In this document: positions 1 through 9,502 of the stretch, one piece after another | Numbering within the stretch: position 1 is the first letter of the stretch | How the letters are laid out: each line of letters opens with the position of its first letter | DNA from: an uncultured SAR116 cluster alpha proteobacterium | Lineage (GTDB): Bacteria > Pseudomonadota > Alphaproteobacteria > Puniceispirillales > Marisalimonadaceae | Length of the DNA stretch: 45,164 bases | Direction: 5' to 3' | Assembly: GCA_902589185.1 (NCBI GenBank) | Contig: CACIRZ010000008.1 | Coordinates: forward strand, 1-45,164 | The notes under the pieces: model-generated | Told to the model about the DNA's origin: nothing | The model's database searches: none | What the model saw: only the letters and a program-made list of their open reading frames with translations | Made by a program: the position numbers and the translations under genes

Positions 1-1
1 T

Positions 2-1996
2 TTTTTTAAACATTTTTTAGATATTTTTAATAATTTAAAATTAAAAAAAGCAGGACAGGAGCTTCAAAAAAAAATACTTGTTATATTTTCTGCTATTACG
101 TTAACGCCCACATTGTTAATAGCCTTTTTCTCAATTTTTATTTTTGATAGCGCGTTAAGCGGATGGTTTAATAAAAAAATTTCTACTGCTATTTCCCAAT
201 CTGTTGAGGTGGCTAATCAATATTTGAATGAACATCAAAGTGCAATTAGAGGAGAAATTTTAGAACTTGTAAATTTAATTAACACAAATTCTAATTTTTT
301 ATCTTCTGACAAAAATAAATTTAATAATTTTCTTAATAAATATACTAGACAACATAATTTGTCTGAAGCTGTTATTATTGATTCTATAGGTAACGTTTTA
401 GCATTTTCTGAATTTGTTTTTGAATATACTTATACAGAAATACCTCAAAAGTATTATGAAATAGCAAATGATGACAAAATTTTCATCGTTAAAGAAGATG
501 ATTCAAACAAAATTCGTGCATTTATAAAGTTATCTCAATTTATAGATGCTTATTTGCTGATTACAAGGTTTGTTGATCAAAAAGTGTTAAATGCAATAGA
601 AAGTACATCAATCGCAGCTTCAGATTATCAATCGATTGAGTTAAAACAATTTGATATAAAAATTTCATTTATTGTTATTTTTATTTTGATTACAATGATC
701 TTATTGTTTACTTCATTGATAATTGGGCTTAATATTGCCAATAGACTATTGGAACCTATAAGCTCTCTTATAAAGGGTGCTGAAGAAGTAGGTGGTGGTA
801 ATTTAGATTACAAAATTTCTAATAATGTTTTATCAAAAATAAATGTAAATGAAATTAAAAGGTTAGTTCAAGCATTTAACTTAATGATTTCAGATTTAAA
901 ATCAAATAGAGTTGATTTGGAGCATGCAAATGATCAACTAGACCAAAGAAGAAAGTTTTCTGAGTCTGTTCTTTCAGGTGTGTATTCTGGTGTAATCGGA
1001 TTAGATAAAGATTTAAAGATAAATCTTCCAAATGTTACTGCAACAGAGTTGTTAAATATTTCAATAAATGAAGATTATGGTAAATCAATTTTGGAGGTTG
1101 TTCCTGAATTTAAAAACTTAGTTGAAAATCTTTTAAAATCAAAAATGAACGTTGTAGAGGATAAAATACAAATTGTTAGAAATGATAAAGTCCTAAATTT
1201 AATCACAAGATTAGTTATACAAAAATCAGATAGTATAATTTTAGGTTATGTCTTAACTTTTGATGATGTTACTAGTTTAATTGCTGCTCAAAAAATGGGA
1301 GCATGGTCTGATATAGCAAGAAGAATAGCACATGAAATTAAAAACCCTCTTACACCAATAAGGTTAAGTGCCGAACGCTTAAAAAATAAGCTAAACAGTG
1401 GCAAAAAAATTGATAAAAAAGTTTTTGAACAATCTTTAGATATGATCACCCGTCAAGTTGATGACATACATCACTTAGTAAATGAATTTTCATCTTTCGC
1501 AAGAATGCCTTCTCCAAAATTAAAAGAAGTTAATATTAGTATGATTGTAACAGATTATATTAAACCATTAATTTCATCATTTGATGACGTAACCATTGAG
1601 ATTGATAAAATTATTGAAAAAGCTCTCATAATGGCTGATGAAAAACAAATAAGACAAGCATTTAATAATTTAATAAAAAATTCATACGAAAATATTACAT
1701 TAAATAAAATACCAGAAGGACATATCTCAATTTGTTTTGGAATTGAAAATGATTTTGCTTCTATTACTATAAGTGACAATGGTACTGGTATTGATAAGTC
1801 CATTATATCAAAAATACTTGAACCATATTATACCACAAAAGTTGGCAATTCAGGTTTAGGATTGGCAATCACAAAAAAAATCATAGATGATCATAATGGA
1901 ATAATATTAATCAAACCATTAAAAGGTACTAAAGGTACGTCTGTAACTTTAAAATTTCCTCTTATATCAAAACTTAAAAAAGAAAAAAGTAAATGA
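2..1996 (+). CDS. ntrY: Nitrogen-regulation sensor histidine kinase NtrY (5' end outside window)
   Basis: Membrane sensor kinase that phosphorylates NtrX; in Alphaproteobacteria the pair acts in nitrogen, redox and envelope control. The reading frame is open without a stop to the first base, so the true start lies upstream; the TTG at 113 is internal. About 664 residues are visible. In order there are a membrane segment near the left edge, an extracytoplasmic stretch, a second membrane segment (about 220-245), a HAMP linker, a PAS-like region, a HisKA box ARRIAHEIKNPLTPIRL with the phospho-acceptor His at bases 1331-1333, and an HATPase domain with N box (NNLIKNSYENI), G1 (ISDNGTGID) and G2 (GNSGLGLAI). 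The stop overlaps the ntrX start by four bases (ATGA), so the two are translationally coupled. Identity rests on the motifs plus the ntrX-trkA-hflX neighbourhood. Confidence 0.95.
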   Translation, partial: FFKHFLDIFNNLKLKKAGQELQKKILVIFSAITLTPTLLIAFFSIFIFDSALSGWFNKKISTAISQSVEVANQYLNEHQSAIRGEILELVNLINTNSNFLSSDKNKFNNFLNKYTRQHNLSEAVIIDSIGNVLAFSEFVFEYTYTEIPQKYYEIANDDKIFIVKEDDSNKIRAFIKLSQFIDAYLLITRFVDQKVLNAIESTSIAASDYQSIELKQFDIKISFIVIFILITMILLFTSLIIGLNIANRLLEPISSLIKGAEEVGGGNLDYKISNNVLSKINVNEIKRLVQAFNLMISDLKSNRVDLEHANDQLDQRRKFSESVLSGVYSGVIGLDKDLKINLPNVTATELLNISINEDYGKSILEVVPEFKNLVENLLKSKMNVVEDKIQIVRNDKVLNLITRLVIQKSDSIILGYVLTFDDVTSLIAAQKMGAWSDIARRIAHEIKNPLTPIRLSAERLKNKLNSGKKIDKKVFEQSLDMITRQVDDIHHLVNEFSSFARMPSPKLKEVNISMIVTDYIKPLISSFDDVTIEIDKIIEKALIMADEKQIRQAFNNLIKNSYENITLNKIPEGHISICFGIENDFASITISDNGTGIDKSIISKILEPYYTTKVGNSGLGLAITKKIIDDHNGIILIKPLKGTKGTSVTLKFPLISKLKKEKSK

Positions 1997-3393
1997 TAAA
2001 AAACAAAATTTCTATTCTTGTTGTAGATGACGAATTAGATATTTGTGAAATGGTAGCTGAAACTCTTAAAGATGAGGGTTACAATGCTATTATAGCTACT
2101 AATTATGACATGGCTGTTGATATACTGAAAAATAAAAATATAAACCTTTTAATTACTGATATATGGATGAATAATGATACAAACGCAGGACTTAAACTTC
2201 TGACATTTAGTCAAAATTATAATTCTTTAATCCCAGTAATAATGATGTCTGGCCACGGTAACATTGAAACAGCAATGAAAGCCGCAAAAAATGGAGCTTT
2301 TGATTTTATTGAAAAGCCATTTAAAGCTGAACGTTTGATATTATTAATAGAAAAGGCGTTAATAGATAGAAATTTAAAGTTAAAAGTACTTGATTTTGAG
2401 TTAAAAGAAAATGAACGGATGGCTTTAATTGGAAATTCAGCTGTCTTTAAAAATATAAAACAAAATTTAAATAAAATTGCTCCAACTAATAGCAGGGTTT
2501 TAATTACTGGCCCCTCTGGATCAGGAAAAGAATTGATTGCAAGATGGATTCATAAGAATTCTAACAGGACTTCATTTCCTTTTATTATTGCTTCATGTGC
2601 TACTTTATCTCCAGAAAGAGTGGAGCAAGTTTTATTTGGCTGGAATGACACAACAAATGATGGAGATAATAATCAATCAAATATAGGTCTTTTTGAGCAA
2701 GCTAATAATGGTACACTTTTTTTTGATGAGATATGTGATTTGCCTCTTCAAACTCAAGGAAAATTAGTTCAAGCAATTCAAGATCAAAGTTTTTATAAAA
2801 TTGGTTCTAATAAAAAAATTAATGTTGATGTTAGAATCATCTCAGCAAGTAATAATAATTTAACTGAATTTATTAAAAATGGCACTCTAAGAGAAGATTT
2901 GTTTTATAGACTTTCTGTTGCACCAATTGAAGTGCCCTCATTAAATAAAAGGGGTGAAGACATAGCAGATCTAATTTTTCATTTCTTAAATTTGTTGGCA
3001 AAAGATTTCGGAAATAATACACTAAAACTTGCTTCTGAAACATTACTTATATTAAAAAGTTATGATTGGCCCGGTAATGTAAGGCAGCTAAAAAATATAT
3101 TAGAATGGTTGAATATAATGTATGGTAAGCAAAAAGATTTTATTATTTCCCCTTCAGATTTGCCACCTGAGATATTAGGTTATAATAAAAAAGAAGAAAA
3201 TGCTCCAATTTCAAATCAATTAAGTTTATCTCTAAAAGAAGCTAGAAAAATTTTTGAGAAAAATTATTTAAAAGAGCAATTAAAAAGATTTAAAGGAAAT
3301 ATAGCAAAGACATCTACATTTATTGGTATGGATAGATCAGCTTTACATAGAAAATTAAAAGAATTAGATATAGATATTAATAATTTTAATTAA
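1993..3393 (+). CDS. ntrX: NtrC-family response regulator NtrX
   Basis: Response regulator partner of NtrY, 466 residues. The receiver domain (about 1-120) has the acidic pair D12/D13, phospho-acceptor D56 in LLITDIWMN and the KP motif in FIEKPFK. The AAA+ domain has Walker A GPSGSGKEL (about 173-181) and Walker B GTLFFDEICD. The C-terminal Fis-type helix-turn-helix is around LKEQLKRFKGNIAKTS. The loop that carries GAFTGA in sigma-54 activators is replaced by GWNDTTNDGDNNQSNI, so this protein probably does not contact sigma-54 and acts as a direct DNA-binding regulator. Alphaproteobacterial NtrX proteins commonly lack this loop motif, so the loss is probably ancestral. The ATG overlaps the end of ntrY. 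Confidence 0.95.
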   Translation: MIKNKISILVVDDELDICEMVAETLKDEGYNAIIATNYDMAVDILKNKNINLLITDIWMNNDTNAGLKLLTFSQNYNSLIPVIMMSGHGNIETAMKAAKNGAFDFIEKPFKAERLILLIEKALIDRNLKLKVLDFELKENERMALIGNSAVFKNIKQNLNKIAPTNSRVLITGPSGSGKELIARWIHKNSNRTSFPFIIASCATLSPERVEQVLFGWNDTTNDGDNNQSNIGLFEQANNGTLFFDEICDLPLQTQGKLVQAIQDQSFYKIGSNKKINVDVRIISASNNNLTEFIKNGTLREDLFYRLSVAPIEVPSLNKRGEDIADLIFHFLNLLAKDFGNNTLKLASETLLILKSYDWPGNVRQLKNILEWLNIMYGKQKDFIISPSDLPPEILGYNKKEENAPISNQLSLSLKEARKIFEKNYLKEQLKRFKGNIAKTSTFIGMDRSALHRKLKELDIDINNFN

Positions 3394-3410
3394 ATTAATT
3401 TGGAAATTTT

Positions 3411-4796
3411 ATGAAACAAAAAGTTATAATTTGTGGTGCTGGAAGAGTAGGTACTTCTATTACTGAGCATTTATCTAATGAAGGGTTTGATATTACTGTA
3501 ATTGATTCAAACTCTGAGGCGATTCAGCGTATTACAGAGTTATATGATGTTCAAGGAGTATTAGGTTTAGCTTCTTATCCAAATGTACTTGAAGATGCAG
3601 GTATTGTTGATACAGACCTTATTATAGCTGTAACTCAATCTGACGAGATTAATATTGCAGCCTGTCATGTAGCAAAATCAATTTTTGGCACCCCTGCAAT
3701 GATAATACGAATAAGATCAAAAGAATATCTTGATCCTAAATATTCAAATTATTTATTAAAAGATGTAGGTGTTAACAGAATAATATCACCAGAGGATGAG
3801 GTTGCAAATGCTATCGTTAATCAATGGAGAACCCCTGGAGCCTTTGATGTTGCTGAGTTTGCTAGATCGCTTGTTACTATGTTGGGCGTGTCTTGTAAGA
3901 TAGATTGCCCAATACTTGACACACCATTAAGAAATTTAATTGACTTATTTCCAGATCTAAGTGTTACAGTAATGGCAATAATTAGAGGAACAAAATTAAT
4001 TGTCCCAAGAGGTGGAGATGATACAATACTGGCTGGAGACAGAGTTTACCTAGCTTGTCCTACTAATCAAATTAATAGAACCTTAAGTGCATTTGGTCAT
4101 ATTGAAACAACTGCAGAGAAAGTTACTATTTCAGGAGCTGGTGCCATTGGAATTAGGGTTGCAGAAGAAATACATAAATTATCTCCTGAAACCAATCTTA
4201 CAATTCTAGAAATCAACAAAGATAAGGCAAGGCATGCTGCGGAAATGTTAGAATATGCAACTATAATTTCTGGAGATTCTCTAGATCCAGAAATAATATT
4301 GGAAGCAAGATTAGGGCAGGGTGAAACTTATATTGCAGCAACTAACAATGACGAAGTTAATATTCTTTCTTCATTATTATCTAAAAGATCTGGAGCATCA
4401 CATACTGTAGCTTTAATAAATTTACCTGTATTTATTCCTCTTTTTAATTCATTGGACCTGGAAGGTGTAGTAAGTCCTCCTAACTTAACTGCATCATCAA
4501 TTCTACAAGAAGTTAGAAGTGGTCAAATAGAACATGTACATTCTATAATTGAAGAATTTGGTGAAGTTATATCCTTTGAAGCTCTTAAATCTTCATCAAT
4601 TATAGGAAAGCCTCTCAAAGATATTAAATTGCCAAATGATGTATCATTAGGTGCGGTTGTTAAAAATGATGAAAGTATTGTATCTCCTAGGGGAGACACA
4701 ATTATTGAGGCAGGAGACATAGTAGTTATGTTTGTTCCAGTAAAATCAATGAAAAAAGTAGAAGAATTACTTTCTGTTAATTTGGATTTTTTTTAA
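3411..4796 (+). CDS. trkA: Trk system potassium uptake regulator TrkA
   Basis: Cytoplasmic NAD-binding regulatory subunit of Trk/Ktr potassium channels, 461 residues. Two RCK repeats are visible: a first Rossmann motif CGAGRVGTSI at the N terminus and a second SGAGAIGIRV near residue 240, each followed by a TrkA-C subdomain (about 140-220 and 370-455). The length matches the duplicated TrkA form of Proteobacteria rather than the single-repeat KtrA. No TrkH/TrkG channel gene lies in the window, so the channel must be encoded elsewhere. It follows ntrX by 17 bases and its stop shares one base with the next start (TAATG), so it is in the ntr operon, the usual alphaproteobacterial position. Confidence 0.95.
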   Translation: MKQKVIICGAGRVGTSITEHLSNEGFDITVIDSNSEAIQRITELYDVQGVLGLASYPNVLEDAGIVDTDLIIAVTQSDEINIAACHVAKSIFGTPAMIIRIRSKEYLDPKYSNYLLKDVGVNRIISPEDEVANAIVNQWRTPGAFDVAEFARSLVTMLGVSCKIDCPILDTPLRNLIDLFPDLSVTVMAIIRGTKLIVPRGGDDTILAGDRVYLACPTNQINRTLSAFGHIETTAEKVTISGAGAIGIRVAEEIHKLSPETNLTILEINKDKARHAAEMLEYATIISGDSLDPEIILEARLGQGETYIAATNNDEVNILSSLLSKRSGASHTVALINLPVFIPLFNSLDLEGVVSPPNLTASSILQEVRSGQIEHVHSIIEEFGEVISFEALKSSSIIGKPLKDIKLPNDVSLGAVVKNDESIVSPRGDTIIEAGDIVVMFVPVKSMKKVEELLSVNLDFF

Positions 4797-5641
4797 TGGC
4801 TAATATATCTTATGTAAATGGCTTATATTGCAATATTCAAGAAGCTAAGATCAATATAAATGATAGGGGTTATCATTTTGGTGATGCTGTTTACGAAGTA
4901 ATATTTTATAATAACGGTATTTTTTATGATTATGACGGGCATATAAATCGGTTATTTAACTCACTAAAATTGATAAATATTAAATTTCATTTATCAGCTC
5001 AACAGCTTAAGATAATTATAAAAAATCTATTTAGATTAAATAGAGTTAATTTTGGTAGTATTTATATTCAGGTTTCAAGAGGTGTGGCTGATAGAAATCA
5101 CAGTTATTTTGGTCTTAAATCCAAACCTGTTTTAACAATGATTATTTCAAAGAAAAAAAATAATATTTCTGACGATATTAAAGGTGTAAAAGCAATTACT
5201 ATGGTCGATAATAGGTGGTCTAGGCCGGATATTAAGACAACTCAATTATTACCAAATGTTTTGGCTAAAACTTATGCTAATAAAAAAAATGCTTATGAAG
5301 GAATTTTTATTGATCATGAAGGTTATGTAACTGAGGGATCTAGTTCAAATATTTGGATAATAAATAAGAATAATGAAATTTTAACTCGTGAAATTGATGG
5401 AAAAATTTTGTCTGGAATCACTAGAAAAACTATTTCTCAATTTGCAAAAAATAATAATTTTAAAATGTTAGAAAAAAAATTCACAAAAGACGAAATGTTT
5501 AATTCTCGGGAAGTGTTTTTAACTAGCGCTTCTTCGTTTGTGACGCCAATTATTGAAATTGACAATAATAAAATCGGTAATGGTTTAATTGGCAAAACAT
5601 CAATTGAATTAAGAAATTTGTATTTCAAGAATTTTAATTAG
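4796..5641 (+). CDS. dat: D-amino-acid aminotransferase (fold-type IV PLP enzyme)
   Basis: PLP-dependent aminotransferase of the BCAT/D-AAT/ADC-lyase fold, 281 residues. The N-terminal signature DRGYHFGDAVYEVI is typical. The PLP lysine lies in the segment DIKTTQLLPNVLAK, which matches the D-AAT pattern better than branched-chain aminotransferase. The glycine-rich EGSSSNIW stretch supplies phosphate binding. The likely reaction is transamination between D-alanine and 2-oxoglutarate, feeding D-glutamate to the cell wall. It overlaps trkA by one base and is nine bases from hflX. In many alphaproteobacteria hfq sits between this gene and hflX; here there is no room for it. A role as a branched-chain or unspecific aminotransferase cannot be excluded. 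Confidence 0.88.
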   Translation: MANISYVNGLYCNIQEAKININDRGYHFGDAVYEVIFYNNGIFYDYDGHINRLFNSLKLINIKFHLSAQQLKIIIKNLFRLNRVNFGSIYIQVSRGVADRNHSYFGLKSKPVLTMIISKKKNNISDDIKGVKAITMVDNRWSRPDIKTTQLLPNVLAKTYANKKNAYEGIFIDHEGYVTEGSSSNIWIINKNNEILTREIDGKILSGITRKTISQFAKNNNFKMLEKKFTKDEMFNSREVFLTSASSFVTPIIEIDNNKIGNGLIGKTSIELRNLYFKNFN

Positions 5642-5650
5642 TATTTTTTA

Positions 5651-6961
5651 ATGGTTAATTATAAAACATTTTTAATTCTTCCTATTTTTAAAAATAATAA
5701 ATTTTCTCAAAACGAAATTTTTAACCATAAAAATTTTATTTCTCGCTCCTCTGAAACCAGAAGTCTTGTGTCAGCATTAGATGCATCCATTGTTTTTGAA
5801 AAAATAATTAATATTAACATCCCAAAATCTTCATTATTAATAAATAATAATGTTGCTAATGAAATTAAAAATTATTTTGATCTAAGCCTAGTTGATTTAA
5901 TAATTTTTGATTGTTCTTTATCGCCTATTCAACAAAGAAATCTAGAGAGAATTTTACAAAAAAAAGTCATTGATAGAACTCAGCTTATTATAGAAATTTT
6001 TGGTCTAAGAGCGAAAACTAAAGAAGGTAAATTACAAGTAGAACTTGCTAATTTAAGTTTTGAAAAAACTAGACTTGTTAGATCTTGGACACATCTCGAA
6101 AGGCAAAGAGGTGGTTTAAGTAAAATAGGTGGTCCTGGTGAAAGTCAAATAGAATTAGATAAAAGAATGATTAATTCAAAAATAAAACAATTAAAAAAAT
6201 CACTTACAAAGGTGGCGCAAACTAGAGAAGTTCAAAGAAAACTAAGAAAAAATGTTTCTTCGTTGATTTTTTCTTTAGTTGGTTACACCAACAGTGGTAA
6301 ATCAACAATTTTTAATAGTCTTACATCTTCTGATATATTAGTCAAAGATATGGTATTTGCTACATTAGATACAAAAATGGGTTCTATAAAAATGTCTGAT
6401 AATAAAAAGATTATAATTTCAGACACTGTAGGTTTCATATCAGCATTACCTACAGAGTTAATTGATTCATTTAAATCTTCTTTAGAAGAACTCTTTACTG
6501 CTGATTACTTACTGTTAGTTCATGATTTATCAAACCCTAATATAGAAAACCAGGCAAAATTAGTTTTTGACACATTAATTTCTATTGGTTTTACTGAAGA
6601 AGATTTAGAAAAAAAAATAATAAATGTTTTTAATAAATACGATTTAAATTCAGATTTGAGTAATATAAAAATCAAATACAAGAAAAATTTAGTTAAAACT
6701 TCTGCTTTAACACGCAAGGGCATGAAAGATTTAAAAAATTACATCGAAAATTTAGCTGAAAAAAAATTCACGAAGGTGCTTTTTCATATACCTATTAACT
6801 CTTACAAAATTTCTTCTTGGTTGTATAAAAATTCACATGTATATAATGAAACATTTTGTGATATAGATTTTGTAGGCAACAAAGTTAAGGCCAAAATATC
6901 TAATGACAAATTAAATTCATTCAAATTACATTTTCCTGAAATTGAGTTGTATACTATCTGA
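5651..6961 (+). CDS. hflX: Ribosome-associated GTPase HflX
   Basis: GTPase that binds the 50S subunit and splits stalled ribosomes, 436 residues. The N-terminal HflX domain includes the conserved GGPGESQIELDKR stretch followed by a coiled coil. The G domain carries G1 GYTNSGKST (about 215-223), G3 DTVGFI and G4 NKYD. A short C-terminal domain of about 70 residues closes the protein. The N-terminal ~90 residues are rich in Asn, Lys and Ile, in line with the base composition. It lies nine bases after dat and five before the phosphatase gene, within the ntrY-to-phosphatase operon. Confidence 0.95.
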   Translation: MVNYKTFLILPIFKNNKFSQNEIFNHKNFISRSSETRSLVSALDASIVFEKIININIPKSSLLINNNVANEIKNYFDLSLVDLIIFDCSLSPIQQRNLERILQKKVIDRTQLIIEIFGLRAKTKEGKLQVELANLSFEKTRLVRSWTHLERQRGGLSKIGGPGESQIELDKRMINSKIKQLKKSLTKVAQTREVQRKLRKNVSSLIFSLVGYTNSGKSTIFNSLTSSDILVKDMVFATLDTKMGSIKMSDNKKIIISDTVGFISALPTELIDSFKSSLEELFTADYLLLVHDLSNPNIENQAKLVFDTLISIGFTEEDLEKKIINVFNKYDLNSDLSNIKIKYKKNLVKTSALTRKGMKDLKNYIENLAEKKFTKVLFHIPINSYKISSWLYKNSHVYNETFCDIDFVGNKVKAKISNDKLNSFKLHFPEIELYTI

Positions 6962-6966
6962 TAACT

Positions 6967-7842
6967 ATGAACGATATTTTAATTCAGAATAATAAAACAA
7001 GGAATAATATTGTAGAATACATTATGAATTTATTAATTAACGTTAATAAAAATATTATTTTACGTTATTATAAAAATTTGAAATCTGAAGATATAAGTAC
7101 AAAAACATCAAATGATGATTTTGTAAGTATTGCAGATAAAGAAAGTGAAGAAATTATCTCAAAAAAATTAAAAGGTTTTTTAGATGTTAGTTATGTATTA
7201 GGTGAAGAAACTGCTTTTTTAGATAAACAATATGATAAATATTTGGATAAATCTCTTTTGTGGGTTGTTGATCCAATAGACGGAACAAAGAATTATATTA
7301 ATGGCAAAGAAAATTTTTGTTCTATGATTTCACTGGTTAGTTATATGATTCCTATTGCAACATTCGTTTATTACCCTTTAAAAAATATATTTGTATATGC
7401 ATTTAAAAACTATGGTACTTTTTTGGTTGATACAAATAATAAAATATCAACTAGACTTTCAATAAATCAATCTAACATATTGAAAATAAAAGGATCTGGC
7501 GGAACTAAAGGAATACCTGAAAATTACAGACAATCTATTCTCCATAATTTAAAAACTAGCACAGATAGATTATTTATTGGTAGTGCAGGTATCGAAACAA
7601 TTATGTTGGCCAAAAACGAAATTCAATTTATTTTTCATGGAAGGGTTACTCCCTGGGACCATGCACCTATGGACTTGATAACAAAAGAGGCTGGCGGTTG
7701 TGTTTATATGGCAACCAATAAAAGTGAATTTAATATAAAATCTAAAGGATCAATCCTAGCTGCAAGTAATGTTCAAACTTGGAATAATATTAGAAATTTG
7801 ATCATTCCATATGATAATCCTTACAGGAAATATAAAAATTAG
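6967..7842 (+). CDS. Inositol monophosphatase / CysQ-family phosphatase
   Basis: Mg-dependent phosphatase of the FIG superfamily, 291 residues. Metal-binding motifs are VLGEET (GEE motif, about residue 80), WVVDPIDGTKNYI (DPIDGT motif, about 100) and WDHAPMDLITKEAGG near the C terminus, all in canonical order. The sub-specificity (inositol-1-phosphate, histidinol-phosphate, or 3'(2'),5'-bisphosphate nucleotide) cannot be told from these motifs; genes at this position in alphaproteobacteria are usually annotated as CysQ or inositol monophosphatase family. It starts five bases after hflX, so it is co-transcribed. Its stop overlaps the end of the opposite-strand dehydrogenase gene, so no terminator separates them. 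Confidence 0.88.
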   Translation: MNDILIQNNKTRNNIVEYIMNLLINVNKNIILRYYKNLKSEDISTKTSNDDFVSIADKESEEIISKKLKGFLDVSYVLGEETAFLDKQYDKYLDKSLLWVVDPIDGTKNYINGKENFCSMISLVSYMIPIATFVYYPLKNIFVYAFKNYGTFLVDTNNKISTRLSINQSNILKIKGSGGTKGIPENYRQSILHNLKTSTDRLFIGSAGIETIMLAKNEIQFIFHGRVTPWDHAPMDLITKEAGGCVYMATNKSEFNIKSKGSILAASNVQTWNNIRNLIIPYDNPYRKYKN

Positions 7843-8603
7843 CCATTTTTTACAATATTAAAAGGGTTAAAAGCTTGGTCACCAGCCATAATTTCAATTT
7901 TATTAATATTTATATTTTTAGGTCTTGTAGCCACCCAATAAATTGTTTCTGCAATATCTTCAGCCTTTATTGATCTTGTATTTTGATAAACCTGAGATGC
8001 CTTTTCTTTATCACCTTTAAACCTAACAATAGAAAATTCTGTTTCAGCTAAACCCGGTTCTACTGATGTTACATTAATCCCTTTACCGACTAAATCAGCT
8101 CTTAAATTTAAAGAAAATTGACTTACGAACGCTTTGGTTCCTCCATAAACATTTCCTCCAGGATAAGGGTATGAGCCAGCGACTGATCCTAAATTAATTA
8201 TATGACCTTCTCCGTTTTCAACCATCATTGGTAAAATAGCTCGAGTAGCATATACTAAGCCTTTTATATTAGTATCAATCATTTGATCCCAGTCATCAAG
8301 GTTGGCATTATCAGCGCCTTCTAAACCAAGAGCTAATCCTGCATTATTACATAATACACTTATATTATTAAAATTTGGTGAAATATTTTGTATGGCTGAC
8401 TTAACTGCACGCCTGTCACTTATATCAAAAGCAAGTGGTAATGATTTCTCACCTAATTCCTTTGCAAGCTCCTCTAAACGATCAGCTCTTCGACCTGTAA
8501 TTATTGTTTGCCAGCCTTTTTCATTAAATAGCTTTGCCGTTGCTTTACCAAAGCCTGAAGTGGCACCAGTAATAAGAATAGTTTTAGGTATGTTATTACT
8601 CAT
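7839..8603 (-). CDS. ydfG: YdfG-type NADP-dependent short-chain dehydrogenase
   Basis: Classical SDR of 254 residues. The cofactor motif is TGATSGFG near the N terminus, then NNAGLALG, catalytic Ser in LGSVAGSYPYPG, and YGGTK (Tyr-x3-Lys). The segment GLAETEFSIVRFKGD and the C-terminal NININKIEIM match the YdfG group (E. coli YdfG acts on serine, allo-threonine and 3-hydroxy acids). The physiological substrate here is unknown. A GAGGAA ribosome site lies just before the ATG and overlaps the end of mazG, seven bases upstream, so mazG and this gene form a minus-strand operon. Confidence 0.88.
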   Translation of the reverse strand: MSNNIPKTILITGATSGFGKATAKLFNEKGWQTIITGRRADRLEELAKELGEKSLPLAFDISDRRAVKSAIQNISPNFNNISVLCNNAGLALGLEGADNANLDDWDQMIDTNIKGLVYATRAILPMMVENGEGHIINLGSVAGSYPYPGGNVYGGTKAFVSQFSLNLRADLVGKGINVTSVEPGLAETEFSIVRFKGDKEKASQVYQNTRSIKAEDIAETIYWVATRPKNININKIEIMAGDQAFNPFNIVKNG

Positions 8604-8610
8604 TAATTCC

Positions 8611-9429
8611 TCATTGATTATTTTTTACTTGATTCCAAAGGTTTTTAAAATCCTGTTTTTTTAAATTATGCCATTTTAGTTTATTGTCTTCAATAAAGTT
8701 TTCCATTTCATTAAATCTGGTAGTAAATTTTTTATTAGCTTTTCTTATGATATGCTCTGGATCTAAATTTAAATGTCGTGATAAACTAATAATAGTAAAA
8801 AATAAATCACCTAATTCTTCTTCAATCATTTTTTTGTTATTCACCTTGAGTGCATCTTTCAATTCATGAATTTCTTCATCAATTTTATTCAAAACTTGAG
8901 TTTCATTTTCCCAATCAAAATTCAATGATGCAGCTTTTTTTTGTATTTTAAGAGATCTTAGTAACGTTGGAATATTTTTTTCAACTTGGTCTAATGTATT
9001 TTTGACATTTGTAATTTTATTTTTTTCTAATTTTTTAATTTTTTCCCATGATTCATGAGGAAGATCATTTTCATTGTAATTTTTATCAAATATTTGCGGA
9101 TGTCTTCTGATTATTTTTTTAGATATCTCATTCGCCACATCATCGAAATCAAAATCTCCTTTATCATCGGCCACTTGTGAAATTAAAATAACTTGTAATA
9201 ATAAATCTCCCAACTCTTTTTTTATCTCTTCGATATCATTGTTTTCTATGGCATCTACAAGTTCGTAAGCTTCTTCAATAGAATAGGGAGCTAATGAATT
9301 GTAATCTTGTTTTAAGTCCCAAGGACAACCATTAATTGGATCTCTTAATATCTTAATTACTTTTCTTATTTTTGAAATAGATTCTAGCTTGTTTAACTCA
9401 CTTAATTTTTCATCAGATAATTTTTTCAT
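8611..9429 (-). CDS. mazG: Nucleoside triphosphate pyrophosphohydrolase MazG
   Basis: Hydrolyses (d)NTPs to monophosphate and pyrophosphate; acts in nucleotide-pool cleaning and stress. Two all-alpha MazG domains are visible: the first with RDPINGCPWD and SIEEAYELVDAI...KKELGDLL, the second with EEIHELKDALK...EEELGDLFF; the acidic EExxE...ExxD sets bind Mg. The frame stays open upstream to an ATG at 9570, but that start would overlap the divergent membrane-protein gene by 68 bases. The ATG at 9429 gives 272 residues, close to the usual family length, and puts the conserved core near the N terminus, so I chose it. Confidence 0.93.
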   Translation of the reverse strand: MKKLSDEKLSELNKLESISKIRKVIKILRDPINGCPWDLKQDYNSLAPYSIEEAYELVDAIENNDIEEIKKELGDLLLQVILISQVADDKGDFDFDDVANEISKKIIRRHPQIFDKNYNENDLPHESWEKIKKLEKNKITNVKNTLDQVEKNIPTLLRSLKIQKKAASLNFDWENETQVLNKIDEEIHELKDALKVNNKKMIEEELGDLFFTIISLSRHLNLDPEHIIRKANKKFTTRFNEMENFIEDNKLKWHNLKKQDFKNLWNQVKNNQ

Positions 9430-9502
9430 TTTTAAATCTTTTCTTATTGGTTTTGAGTATCTATTTATATAATCTATTATACTTATACCATCAGGAGTTA
9501 AA

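Noticed and set aside
113-1996. NtrY beginning at the TTG at 113
   Set aside because: The same frame is open back to the first base and the upstream codons read as kinase sequence, so the gene is cut by the window edge.
2590-2720. Loss of GAFTGA in NtrX as a novelty
   Set aside because: Lack of this loop motif is common in alphaproteobacterial NtrX proteins, so it is noted in the gene entry only.
8302-8664. Open frame opposite the YdfG-type gene
   Set aside because: Shadow of a strongly supported SDR gene; no ribosome site or family features.
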